Assembly: GCF_002843315.1 (NCBI RefSeq)
Contig: NZ_MVDD01000004.1
Coordinates: forward strand, 292,777-356,776
Length of the DNA stretch: 64,000 bases
Direction of reading: 5' to 3'
DNA from: Labilibaculum filiforme
GTDB lineage: Bacteria; Bacteroidota; Bacteroidia; Bacteroidales; Marinifilaceae
A program made the translations under genes and the position numbers. The notes beneath the pieces are model-generated. The model did no database searches. It worked only from the letters and a program-made list of their open reading frames with translations, and was not told where the DNA came from. Positions 28,091 to 36,454 of this stretch are shown here, one piece after another. Positions within the stretch are counted from its first letter, which is position 1. Every line of letters begins with the position of its first letter.

Positions 28091-28882
28091 TTATTTTTTA
28101 AATAAATTGGATTTAATTCGACCAAAAGAATCGAAGGCAAAACGATTTGCCAAAAGAATACTAAGCATTAAATTAATGGAGCAACCAACAAATATCGCAA
28201 GCATAATTAATATCTGATACTTAATCGCAACCACGGGCGAACTTCCACCTAAAATTTGTCCTGTCATCATTCCTGGTAGGGAAATTAAACCAATAACCGA
28301 CATGCTTGCAATTAACGGATTTAAACCACTTTTTATGGCCGATCGAATAAATGGTGCTAGAGAATTCTTTCTACTATTTCCATTTATCAGCAAAAAATAA
28401 TACAATTCTTGTTCTTTCGATAAACGATTAAAATAATTGCTGATACCAACAATATTGTGGTTGAGAGCATTTCCCAAAACCATACCTGATATCGGAATAA
28501 AATATCTAGCATCAAAAACATAATCGAGACGAATCACAAAACCAAGAAAGAAGGCATCTAAAATTAAGATACTTATGAAACCTGAAATAGCAAAGGGAAG
28601 AATGAAAAAACGGTAGGTCAGTCCTGCCCGCTTAATAGTAGTAAAAGTTCCAACCAATATCATTACACTAACCCAAGCAACATTTACCCAGGCATTGTTC
28701 CATTCAAAAATATATTCTAAATAAAAAGCTATCAAGGAAAGTTGTATCACCATCCGAAACAAAGCAATAAGCGTTTCTTTAACAATTTTTACTTGAAAGT
28801 AGATAAAACCAACTATTGGAATAATCATTAACAAAAATCCCAAAGCCAAGCTCTCTATTCCTATGTCAACAATTTCTTTCAT
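28091..28882 (-). CDS. FetB/UPF0014-like ABC transporter permease
   Basis: 263 residues from the Met at 28882, chosen because its ATG overlaps the TGA of the ATPase gene (ATGA, 28882-28879), a typical translational coupling. Seven or so hydrophobic helices and the IPISGMVLGNALNHNIVGIS block identify the YbbM/FetB family, iron (or general metal) exporters in E. coli. With the ATPase it forms a two-gene ABC exporter. Substrate by analogy only. Confidence 0.87.
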   Translation of the reverse strand: MKEIVDIGIESLALGFLLMIIPIVGFIYFQVKIVKETLIALFRMVIQLSLIAFYLEYIFEWNNAWVNVAWVSVMILVGTFTTIKRAGLTYRFFILPFAISGFISILILDAFFLGFVIRLDYVFDARYFIPISGMVLGNALNHNIVGISNYFNRLSKEQELYYFLLINGNSRKNSLAPFIRSAIKSGLNPLIASMSVIGLISLPGMMTGQILGGSSPVVAIKYQILIMLAIFVGCSINLMLSILLANRFAFDSFGRIKSNLFKK

Positions 28883-29475
28883 AGTTCTATAGTTCGGTCG
28901 CAAAAGTCAAGCCATTTCTTATTATGAGAGGTAGAAACTATGGTTTTGTTTGGCAAGGAACCTAATGTTGCAAACAGCAAATCAATGGAATAATCATCCA
29001 ATGCCGAAACAGGTTCATCTAAAAGAATAATTGGTTTATCAAGACTTAAACATGCAGCTAAAACAATTCTTTGTTTCTGTCCGCCACTAATCTCATTAAA
29101 ACTCCTATCGCCTCCATACTCCTTTACTCCTAATTGCTCTAAAAATTGATTAAATTTTCTTATTTGCTCCTCCTTCATTTGCAACAAAACAACTAGTTCA
29201 TCAGCCGAATCAACTGGTAAATTGCTATTTTGAGGCAACCATATCATTTTGTTCCGAATAGTAGCAATGGTATCACTATTCAAATCTAAACCATCTACTT
29301 GAATTTTACCGGATTGTGGTATCATAAAACCCATTAGCACTTTTAGCAAACTTGACTTTCCTTTACCCGATGGTCCGCTAATACAAACCGACTCGCCTGT
29401 TGCTACTTCGAAACTAAAATTTTCACATACAATTTGCTTAGGAAAACTTAAGTTAATATTCTCACATTTTATCAT
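28879..29475 (-). CDS. FetA-like ABC transporter ATP-binding protein
   Basis: 198 residues, a compact single NBD. Walker A GPSGKGKSSLLK near residue 34, signature NEISGGQKQR, Walker B IILLDEPVSALDD and the switch His in STSHN. The short length and partner gene match YbbL/FetA. Translationally coupled to the permease by a 4-bp overlap. Confidence 0.9.
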   Translation of the reverse strand: MIKCENINLSFPKQIVCENFSFEVATGESVCISGPSGKGKSSLLKVLMGFMIPQSGKIQVDGLDLNSDTIATIRNKMIWLPQNSNLPVDSADELVVLLQMKEEQIRKFNQFLEQLGVKEYGGDRSFNEISGGQKQRIVLAACLSLDKPIILLDEPVSALDDYSIDLLFATLGSLPNKTIVSTSHNKKWLDFCDRTIEL

Positions 29476-29713
29476 ATTCCCGTTCTATTCTATAAAGAAA
29501 ATAATATTCTTTTACATTATAATCAAAGCAAATCACTTTTCTTTTGAAGTCTTTATTAATGTAACCTGAAGCATTATTGGTTATAAGAATATTCTCATTT
29601 GAGAGCTTTCAACCTCCAACCAAAAAACATTGCAACCACTATAATACAATAACTTAACTCTTTTTTATAAATTTAACATGTTGAGCAACATACTAAATTT
29701 TAGCGTGGTAATA

Positions 29714-29743
29714 TTGCAATGTTTTTTTGAAAGATTACATTTG
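29714..29743 (+). promoter_or_regulatory. Bacteroidota-type promoter for the CoA-disulfide reductase gene
   Basis: TTG at 29714-29716 and TACATTTG at 29736-29743 match the -33 TTG and -7 TAnnTTTG elements with a 19-bp spacer. The ATG follows at 29809. The rest of the 333-bp gap (29476-29808) shows no other feature. Confidence 0.6.
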
Positions 29744-29808
29744 CACTGTAATTATGTGGATATCTACATATAAAGATTGTAATAAAGATAACTTTTTAAC
29801 GATATACA

Positions 29809-32292
29809 ATGGCAAAATTCTTAATTGTTGGTGGCGTAGCAGGAGGAGCAACAACAGCTGCTCGTTTACGCAGAATGGATGAATCTGCAGAGATAATCAT
29901 GTTCGAAAGAGGCGAGCACATTTCTTACGCAAATTGTGGTTTACCTTACTATGTTGGAGATGTTATTACCGAAAGGGAGAACTTATTACTTCAAACCCCT
30001 GAAAGTTTTAAAAAAAGACTTAATGTTGATGTTCGCATTAAAAACGAAGTAGTTAGAATCGATCGCGAAAACAAATTAGTTGAAATCAACGACTTAATCA
30101 ACAATACAAGTTACACCGAAACTTTCGACAAACTGATTGTTTCGCCAGGTGCTGAACCTATAAAACCACCAATTCCCGGTATTAAAGACCAAGCAATTTT
30201 TACGGTTCGTAACGTTCACGATACAGATAAAATAAAAACTTACATCAACGAAAATAAGCCAAAAAAAGCAGTTGTTGTTGGAGCAGGATTTATTGGTTTA
30301 GAAATGGCTGAAAACCTTCATCACCTAGGTATGATGGTTACCATTATTGAGATGGCAGAACAAGTAATGACTCCTCTTGATTACGAAATGGCTGCTGTTG
30401 TACATCAACATCTAAAAGTGAAAAATGTTGAATTTTATTTGAATGATGGAGTTAGTCAATTTAAAAGAGAGACCGATCACCTAGAAATTCAATTGCAATC
30501 GGGTAGAAAGGTAGATGCTGATATGGTGATTCTTTCTATCGGTGTAAAACCGGAAACCAAACTAATTAAAGATGCCGGTATAGAATTGGCACCAAACGGT
30601 GGTATTAAGGTGAACGAATACCTACAAACCAGCGATCCTAATATTTATGCATTAGGCGATGCAATGGCTTTTCCTCATCCTATCACTGGTAAATATACGA
30701 ATGCATATTTAGCTGGTCCGGCGAATAAGCAAGCCCGTATTTTAGCTAATAATTTGGTTTTAGGCCACAAACAAACCTACAAAGGAGCAATTGCTACTGC
30801 TATTGCCAAGGTATTTGATCTTACCATTGGATCAACCGGATTGGCTGAAAAAGTGCTTAAAAAAGAAGGTATTTCATACGTATCCAATATTATCCATAGC
30901 GGATCACATTCAGGATACTACCCTGGCGCAATGCCAACAACAATTAAAATTACATTCGATCCAAAAACCGGCAAACTGTATGGCGCACAAATAATCGGCT
31001 ATTTAGGTGTTGATAAAAGAATCGATTTAATTGCAACTGTACTTCAAAAAGGAGGAACAATATATGATTTACAGGAAATTGAACATGCTTATGCTCCTCC
31101 CTACTCTTCAGCTAAAGACCCTGTAAACCAAGCCGGATTTACTGCAGGAAATATTATTGAAGGTTTGGTAAATATTATTCATTGGGATGAATTGCTTCAA
31201 TCTCATGCTGCGAGTAATTTTATTTTAGATGTTCGTACTCCTGAAGAATTCGAATTAGGGCAAATTGAAGATGCTGTAAATATAGAGTTAGATGAAATTA
31301 GAAATCACTTGGATGAAATTCCTAGAGATAAGAAAATAATTATTTATTGCGGAGTTGGTTTACGTGGCTATTTTGCTGCAAGAATATTAATGCAAAAAGG
31401 CTTTACCGATGTTTGTAATTTAAGTGGCGGGTACAAAACTTACGAACACGCCACCTGCAAACAAAGCAACGAAGATATTTTCGAATCTAGTTATGTGGCT
31501 AACGATAGTCATATTTACAGAAAAAAATCAAGCACACCCGAAAAAGAAATTAGATCTGATATTAAAACTATTGAGGTAGATGCTTGTGGATTACAATGTC
31601 CTGGACCAATCATCAAACTTAAAAAAGAAATCGATAAACTGGAAAATGGTGATCGACTTCTTCAAAAGGTTACCGATCAGGGATTTATGAAAGACGTTGC
31701 TTCTTGGTGCAACATGACAGGTAACAAATTAATTTCTGTTGAATCGGACAAAGGAATTATTACAGCTCTTATCGAAAAACAGAAGAAAGAGGAACAATGT
31801 CCTACTTTAATTGGTGGTGTTGCAAAGAATAAAACCATGGTTGTTTTTTCGGATGAATTAGATCGAGCTTTGGCATCACTTGTAATTGCTAACGGAGCGG
31901 CTGCCACAGGAAGCAAAGTAACTTTATTCTTCACATTCTGGGGATTGAACGTTATTAAAAAGGCAAATAAACCGAAAGTTCAAAAAGACTTAATGGGTAA
32001 AATGTTTGCGAAAATGATGGCAAGCGATGCTGACGATTTGAAGCTATCTAAAATGAACATGATGGGCTTAGGCTCAAAAATGATGAAAAAAAGAATGATG
32101 TCGAAAAAAGTGGATTCTTTGGAAGATTTACTAAAAACGGCTATGGAAAATGGTGTGGAAATGATTGCCTGTCAAATGTCTATGGACGTTATGGGTGTTG
32201 ATAAGGATGAACTACTGGAAGGAGTTACAATCGGAGGGGTTGCAACTTATTTGGAAGAAGCAGAAAAATCAAATATTAATCTATTCATATAA
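29809..32292 (+). CDS. CoA-disulfide reductase / rhodanese / TusA / DsrE four-domain protein
   Basis: 827 residues. (1) FAD/NAD disulfide reductase, about 1-440: VGGVAGGATTAARLRR and active-site Cys43 in SYANCGLPYYVGD, the single-Cys arrangement of CoA-disulfide reductase. (2) Rhodanese, about 455-545, Cys514 in IIYCGVGLRGY. (3) TusA-like, about 585-655, Cys597 in CGLQCPGP. (4) DsrE-like, about 665-827. The chain suggests persulfide handling: reduction of CoA or polysulfide, transfer to rhodanese, then to TusA and DsrE carriers. Whether it feeds sulfur to biosynthesis or reduces sulfur for redox balance is not decidable here. Monocistronic. Confidence 0.92.
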   Translation: MAKFLIVGGVAGGATTAARLRRMDESAEIIMFERGEHISYANCGLPYYVGDVITERENLLLQTPESFKKRLNVDVRIKNEVVRIDRENKLVEINDLINNTSYTETFDKLIVSPGAEPIKPPIPGIKDQAIFTVRNVHDTDKIKTYINENKPKKAVVVGAGFIGLEMAENLHHLGMMVTIIEMAEQVMTPLDYEMAAVVHQHLKVKNVEFYLNDGVSQFKRETDHLEIQLQSGRKVDADMVILSIGVKPETKLIKDAGIELAPNGGIKVNEYLQTSDPNIYALGDAMAFPHPITGKYTNAYLAGPANKQARILANNLVLGHKQTYKGAIATAIAKVFDLTIGSTGLAEKVLKKEGISYVSNIIHSGSHSGYYPGAMPTTIKITFDPKTGKLYGAQIIGYLGVDKRIDLIATVLQKGGTIYDLQEIEHAYAPPYSSAKDPVNQAGFTAGNIIEGLVNIIHWDELLQSHAASNFILDVRTPEEFELGQIEDAVNIELDEIRNHLDEIPRDKKIIIYCGVGLRGYFAARILMQKGFTDVCNLSGGYKTYEHATCKQSNEDIFESSYVANDSHIYRKKSSTPEKEIRSDIKTIEVDACGLQCPGPIIKLKKEIDKLENGDRLLQKVTDQGFMKDVASWCNMTGNKLISVESDKGIITALIEKQKKEEQCPTLIGGVAKNKTMVVFSDELDRALASLVIANGAAATGSKVTLFFTFWGLNVIKKANKPKVQKDLMGKMFAKMMASDADDLKLSKMNMMGLGSKMMKKRMMSKKVDSLEDLLKTAMENGVEMIACQMSMDVMGVDKDELLEGVTIGGVATYLEEAEKSNINLFI

Positions 32293-32315
32293 TAGAAGTA
32301 CCAATACTACACAAA

Positions 32316-32350
32316 AGGATTGTTTCTTTCGGGAAACAATCCTTTTTTTT
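32316..32350 (+). terminator. Intrinsic terminator after the CoA-disulfide reductase gene
   Basis: AGGATTGTTT (32316-32325) pairs with AAACAATCCT (32333-32342), followed by eight T. Confidence 0.92.
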
Positions 32351-32862
32351 ATGTCAAAAAATAAAGAATCCAATTTACATTTTGTTTTAAATACCAAAAG
32401 AACTTTAGTGATTAGTATTCCTTAAACACAGCAGTCTTCGCGATAAAAGTTCCGTTTTTACTGGACATTGCCTCTGCAATTTTGTATTTTAAATACTCGT
32501 ACAACTCAACAGAAATATTGCTCTAGAACCGATCCCGACTCTCTTCCTATTCCAATTAAAAAGGTGCAGTTGTAAATACAATTTAATTCAAGCTAAATCA
32601 ACCGTAGCTTAAGCGAAGAATAATTTAGTGATTCAAATAGAAAGTACTAGTTGATTTTCTCTCGAACAGAGAAAATATTTAGTGCGTAGTGGTTGACTGA
32701 AGTAGCAGGATTATCTATAGTCCCTTAACTTATAGAATTCTGCTATTTCTTTCCTCCAAAAAATTCAGGAATACATTCAATTCAAAAGGCGATAAAATCA
32801 ATTTAATGATTCTATCGCCTTCTTTAATTATTTAAATTTGGAAAGAATTAACGGCTAAACGT
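32351..32862. other. Intergenic region with a bidirectional terminator at its right end
   Basis: About 510 bases without a supported gene. At 32787-32821, AAGGCGATA and TATCGCCTT form a long hairpin with T-rich flanks on both sides that would end the minus-strand acidic-protein gene. The rest shows nothing recognisable. Confidence 0.5.
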
Positions 32863-33234
32863 TTATTCATCCTCCAAATCGACTTCATCTATAATATCAT
32901 CCTCGGCATCATCATCAGATAGCAAATAATCCGAATCGGAATCGGAATATTTATCTTCATACGATTCCTTCTTACTGTCTAGCAGATTTCCATCATCATC
33001 AAAGTCATCATCCTCTTCAATAAGCTCTTGTGCTTTTCGAACGGACATGCGAACCATGTAAATTTTATCCTCAGTCTCGAATGGCAAGGCACTTACTAAT
33101 TCATTATTATGATTTCTGAATTCAATCAGATTATCCATATAACCCTCTGAATAATACAATTTTATTTGCTCTTGTATCTCCTGACTAAGCTTTTCATAGC
33201 TCTGGATTACTCTTGGTTTATTGCTGCTCTTCAT
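32863..33234 (-). CDS. Highly acidic hypothetical protein
   Basis: 123 residues. An N-terminal 75-residue domain (SYEKLSQEIQEQIKLYYSEG, then ALPFETEDKIYMVRMSV) is followed by a tail that is mostly Asp, Glu and Ser (EEDDDFDDDGNLLD and SDSDSDYLLSDDDAEDD). Similar acidic-tailed proteins are widespread hypothetical genes in Bacteroidales. It sits 49 bp below the deoxyhypusine-synthase-like gene and is probably cotranscribed. Function unknown. Confidence 0.8.
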   Translation of the reverse strand: MKSSNKPRVIQSYEKLSQEIQEQIKLYYSEGYMDNLIEFRNHNNELVSALPFETEDKIYMVRMSVRKAQELIEEDDDFDDDGNLLDSKKESYEDKYSDSDSDYLLSDDDAEDDIIDEVDLEDE

Positions 33235-33283
33235 ACAATAATTTGTTTATCGAAAAATGGAAATATATTTGGTTTCTTTTAAA

Positions 33284-34261
33284 TTACCACCCTAATAAAT
33301 AGGCGAAAACTAATGGAGCTACAATAGTAGCATCCGATTCAATAATAAATTTAGGTGTATCAATACCTAATTTACCCCAAGTAATTTTCTCGTTTGGAAC
33401 AGCGCCCGAATACGATCCGTAACTAGTTGTAGAATCGGAAATTTGGCAGAAATAGCTCCAAAATGGAGTGTTTGTTCTTTCCATATCCTGATACAACATT
33501 GGCACCACACAAATTGGGAAATCACCTGCTATTCCACCACCAATTTGGAAAAATCCAATCCCTTGGTCTCCTGCATTATTGGTATAATAATCTGCCAACC
33601 ATGTCATGTATTCAATTCCCGACTTCATGGTTGAAGCTTTCAACTCTCCTTTTAAACAATACGATGCAAAAATATTACCCATAGTAGAGTCTTCCCATCC
33701 AGGAACTACAATTGGTAAATTTTTCTTCGCCGCTGCCAACATCCAGCTATTTTTAGGATCTATTTCATAATATTGCTCCAAAACACCAGAAAGTAACAGC
33801 TTATACATAAATTCATGAGGAAAATATCTTTCCCCTTTATCTTCAGCATCTTTCCAAATATCGTAAACATGTTTCTGTAATCTTCTAAAAGCTTCTTCTT
33901 CCGGAATACAGGTATCTGTTACTCTATTTAAACCTTTTTCCAATAGAGCCCATTCGTCTTTTGGGGTTAAGTCTCGGTAATGAGGCACTCTTTTGTAATG
34001 TGAATGAGCAACCAAATTCATGATATCTTCTTCCAGGTTAGCTCCTGTACAAGTGATAATCTGAACCTTATCCTGACGAATCATTTCTGCCAAAGATCTA
34101 CCCAATTCTGCAGTACTCATAGCACCTGCAAGGGTAATCATCATTTTCTTTCCTTCGGCTAAGTGCTTTTCATAAGCAACAGCCGCATCTACCAAAGCTG
34201 CAGAATTAAAATGTCTGTAATGTTCTAATATGAATTCAGTAACGGCTCCTTTATTTTGCAT
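33284..34261 (-). CDS. Deoxyhypusine-synthase-family protein (probable polyamine aminobutyltransferase)
   Basis: 325 residues covering the whole DHS fold. The catalytic block GSYSGAVPNEKITWGKLG keeps the lysine (Lys297) that in eukaryotic DHS carries the aminobutyl imine; the NAD-site region VPGWEDSTMGNIFASYC is also recognisable. Bacteria lack eIF5A, so protein modification is unlikely. Homologous enzymes in plants and bacteria transfer the aminobutyl group to small amines such as putrescine to give homospermidine. The adjacent decarboxylase would supply the amine. Activity here is inferred. Confidence 0.85.
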   Translation of the reverse strand: MQNKGAVTEFILEHYRHFNSAALVDAAVAYEKHLAEGKKMMITLAGAMSTAELGRSLAEMIRQDKVQIITCTGANLEEDIMNLVAHSHYKRVPHYRDLTPKDEWALLEKGLNRVTDTCIPEEEAFRRLQKHVYDIWKDAEDKGERYFPHEFMYKLLLSGVLEQYYEIDPKNSWMLAAAKKNLPIVVPGWEDSTMGNIFASYCLKGELKASTMKSGIEYMTWLADYYTNNAGDQGIGFFQIGGGIAGDFPICVVPMLYQDMERTNTPFWSYFCQISDSTTSYGSYSGAVPNEKITWGKLGIDTPKFIIESDATIVAPLVFAYLLGW

Positions 34262-34388
34262 GATTTTAAATTTATAGCAAAGTCTTTTAATATTATCTGG
34301 CAGTTAAATTTGAAACTTTCGTCTCCTTGCAGTGCCAATTCTGCAATATCTTTAAACACGTCCCTTTCTATTTCTAGAGAGGCAAGTA

Positions 34389-35795
34389 CTATTTTTTATA
34401 TCCTAAAAGTTTAAACATTTCATCAGCAGATTGTTCATTTCGATACACATAATCGAAAAAATTACCTTTTTCATCTCTGTCGATAATTACATGTTTTGGG
34501 GATGGAATCAAGCAATGTTTAATTCCTCCATATCCACTAATCGCATCCTGGTACGCTCCTGTGTGGAAAAAACCAATATATAATGGTTCTTTTTCATCGT
34601 TGGAGTAACTCGGAAGCAAAACCTCTTGGTTTAAATCTTCGGAATTGTAATAATCTGAGTGATCACAGCTAATTCCTCCAATATTTACCCGCTTATATTC
34701 ATTTTTCCATTTATTAATAGGCAATAGAATAAATTTCTCGTGAATAGACCAAGCATCCGGAATAGTATTCATTAAACTATTATCTATTAAATACCAAGAT
34801 TCAGTATCGTTTTGTTGTTTCTGTTCCAGCACTTTAAATACAATTGCGCCACTCTCACCAACAGTATACTTACCAAATTCGGTATAGATGTTTGGCTCTG
34901 GAATTTCATCCTTTGTACAAGCATCTTTAATATTAGCAATAATTTCATTAATCATGTATTCGTAATGGTATTCGAATCCTAGATGATTACGAATTGGAAA
35001 ACCTCCACCCAAATTAAATGAGTCCAAACTTTCGCTATCCTTTTTTAATTCGGTATATACCTTTAATGCCTTCTGAAATTCACCCCAATAGTACAAACTA
35101 TCCTTAATTCCTGAATCCACAAAAAAGTGAAGCATTTTAAGCTCGAACTTAGGATTATTTTTGATCCTATCATGATAGAAGTTAATAATTTCGTTACTTC
35201 GAATTCCCATTCTGGAAGTATAATAAGCCGATTGAGATTCCTCATTAATCGCCATTCTTAAACCGATTTTAACAACTCGATCCTTAGCAATTATTTCCAG
35301 TCTATCTAATTCCTGTACACTATCAAAAATGATAATACTATTTTTAAAACCAACCTCCTGCATATCCAGGATTTTTTTCAGATAATCGTCCGTTTTATAT
35401 CCATTATGAACAATTATTCGATTCAAATCGATTTTTTTCTCCCGGTAAAGATTCAAAATCAAATCAATATCAAAAGCTGAAGAAGTTTCAAGATTAACAT
35501 TGTGCTTTAACGCTTCTCCAATTACATGAGCAAAGTGATTACATTTTGTGCAATAACAATAGTGATAACTACCAGCGTAATTGTTTTTTTTGATCGCCTT
35601 ATTAAAAAGATTTCTGGCTTTTTTTATTTGGTCTCCTATTCGAGGAAGGTAAAAAAATCTAAATGGAGTACCATGTTTTTCTATAAGATATTTCATAGAA
35701 ATACCTTGAAAGGTGAGATAATCATCGCGTAAATCAAAGCCTTCCTGTGGGAAATAATAGCTTTGCTCAATCAAATCAAAATAGGTGTTTTTCAT
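34389..35795 (-). CDS. Fold-III PLP-dependent amino-acid decarboxylase (arginine/ornithine/carboxynorspermidine type)
   Basis: 468 residues. PLP lysine Lys84 in CYCTKCNHFAHV, the glycine-rich phosphate loop LDSFNLGGGFPI and a C-terminal Cys-Asp (GGISCDHSDYY) that completes the active site across the dimer. The alanine-racemase-like barrel plus beta domain identifies the ornithine/arginine/diaminopimelate decarboxylase group. Substrate is not readable from motifs alone; position beside the DHS-like gene points to polyamine synthesis. The 127-bp gap to the DHS-like gene has no clear terminator. Confidence 0.87.
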   Translation of the reverse strand: MKNTYFDLIEQSYYFPQEGFDLRDDYLTFQGISMKYLIEKHGTPFRFFYLPRIGDQIKKARNLFNKAIKKNNYAGSYHYCYCTKCNHFAHVIGEALKHNVNLETSSAFDIDLILNLYREKKIDLNRIIVHNGYKTDDYLKKILDMQEVGFKNSIIIFDSVQELDRLEIIAKDRVVKIGLRMAINEESQSAYYTSRMGIRSNEIINFYHDRIKNNPKFELKMLHFFVDSGIKDSLYYWGEFQKALKVYTELKKDSESLDSFNLGGGFPIRNHLGFEYHYEYMINEIIANIKDACTKDEIPEPNIYTEFGKYTVGESGAIVFKVLEQKQQNDTESWYLIDNSLMNTIPDAWSIHEKFILLPINKWKNEYKRVNIGGISCDHSDYYNSEDLNQEVLLPSYSNDEKEPLYIGFFHTGAYQDAISGYGGIKHCLIPSPKHVIIDRDEKGNFFDYVYRNEQSADEMFKLLGYKK

Positions 35796-35988
35796 CTACG
35801 TAATCATAAAATATTTTTGTTGTTACTAACTGCCTTAATTTGCAAATAAAAACATTTTTTCAAAGAAATGTCCTCTTCAAAAAAAAAAAATCACTTAAGA
35901 ACTATTTTTTTTTTAATAACCATCCGAAACTTCAACAAAATCAAGACTTTCACAATTCATTCTTATTCTGTTAAAATCGCAGAAAAAA

Positions 35989-36234
35989 TTATTTAATTTC
36001 ATCCTCAATTTCTTGCTCCTGCACTTTTGCCATTTTCAATCCTTCAACTAGAATATAAACCAATCCCATTACACTTAAAAAGCCAAATAACTTAATGTAC
36101 TGCTTAAGTATCGACTTCGATTCTACACTCCAGTTAGGTGTTAATTCCGGAAAACCATTAATGACCAATACTGCACTAATCGATAAAATCAAAATTAGCG
36201 ACAGAACAATAACTACCATTTTTTTATTACTCAT
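35989..36234 (-). CDS. Small membrane protein with two transmembrane helices
   Basis: 81 residues. Helix 1 is VVIVLSLILILSISAVLVI, helix 2 is FLSVMGLVYILVEGL, followed by a charged tail KVQEQEIEDEIK. No family recognised. It is separated from the decarboxylase by an A/T homopolymer-rich gap and is divergent from the acs gene. Confidence 0.65.
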   Translation of the reverse strand: MSNKKMVVIVLSLILILSISAVLVINGFPELTPNWSVESKSILKQYIKLFGFLSVMGLVYILVEGLKMAKVQEQEIEDEIK

Positions 36235-36454
36235 TATTCCCTTTTATATTCCAATTAAAAAACCCTTGAAAACCAAGAGTCATTTCTTATTTACATGGTA
36301 ATATAGTAAAATATCATTTTAATCGTGGCAACTTTTCGTTTTCCTTTCTTTTTTTACCCTGCGAATATTGCCAAAAAAAAATATTGGGCAGAGAATACAG
36401 AATTTCATATATTGAGATATGTACATTTAAGCTAATAACCTAATACTATTACAC

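Noticed and set aside
27978..28217. Plus-strand frame of 79 codons
   Set aside because: Its second half is antisense to the well-supported ABC permease gene; low-complexity composition.
32165..32425. Frame running out of the CoA-disulfide reductase gene through its terminator
   Set aside because: It is a shadow of the reductase gene and crosses a strong intrinsic terminator.
33284..34261. True deoxyhypusine synthase acting on a translation factor
   Set aside because: Bacterial EF-P is not hypusinated, so a small-molecule polyamine substrate is more likely.
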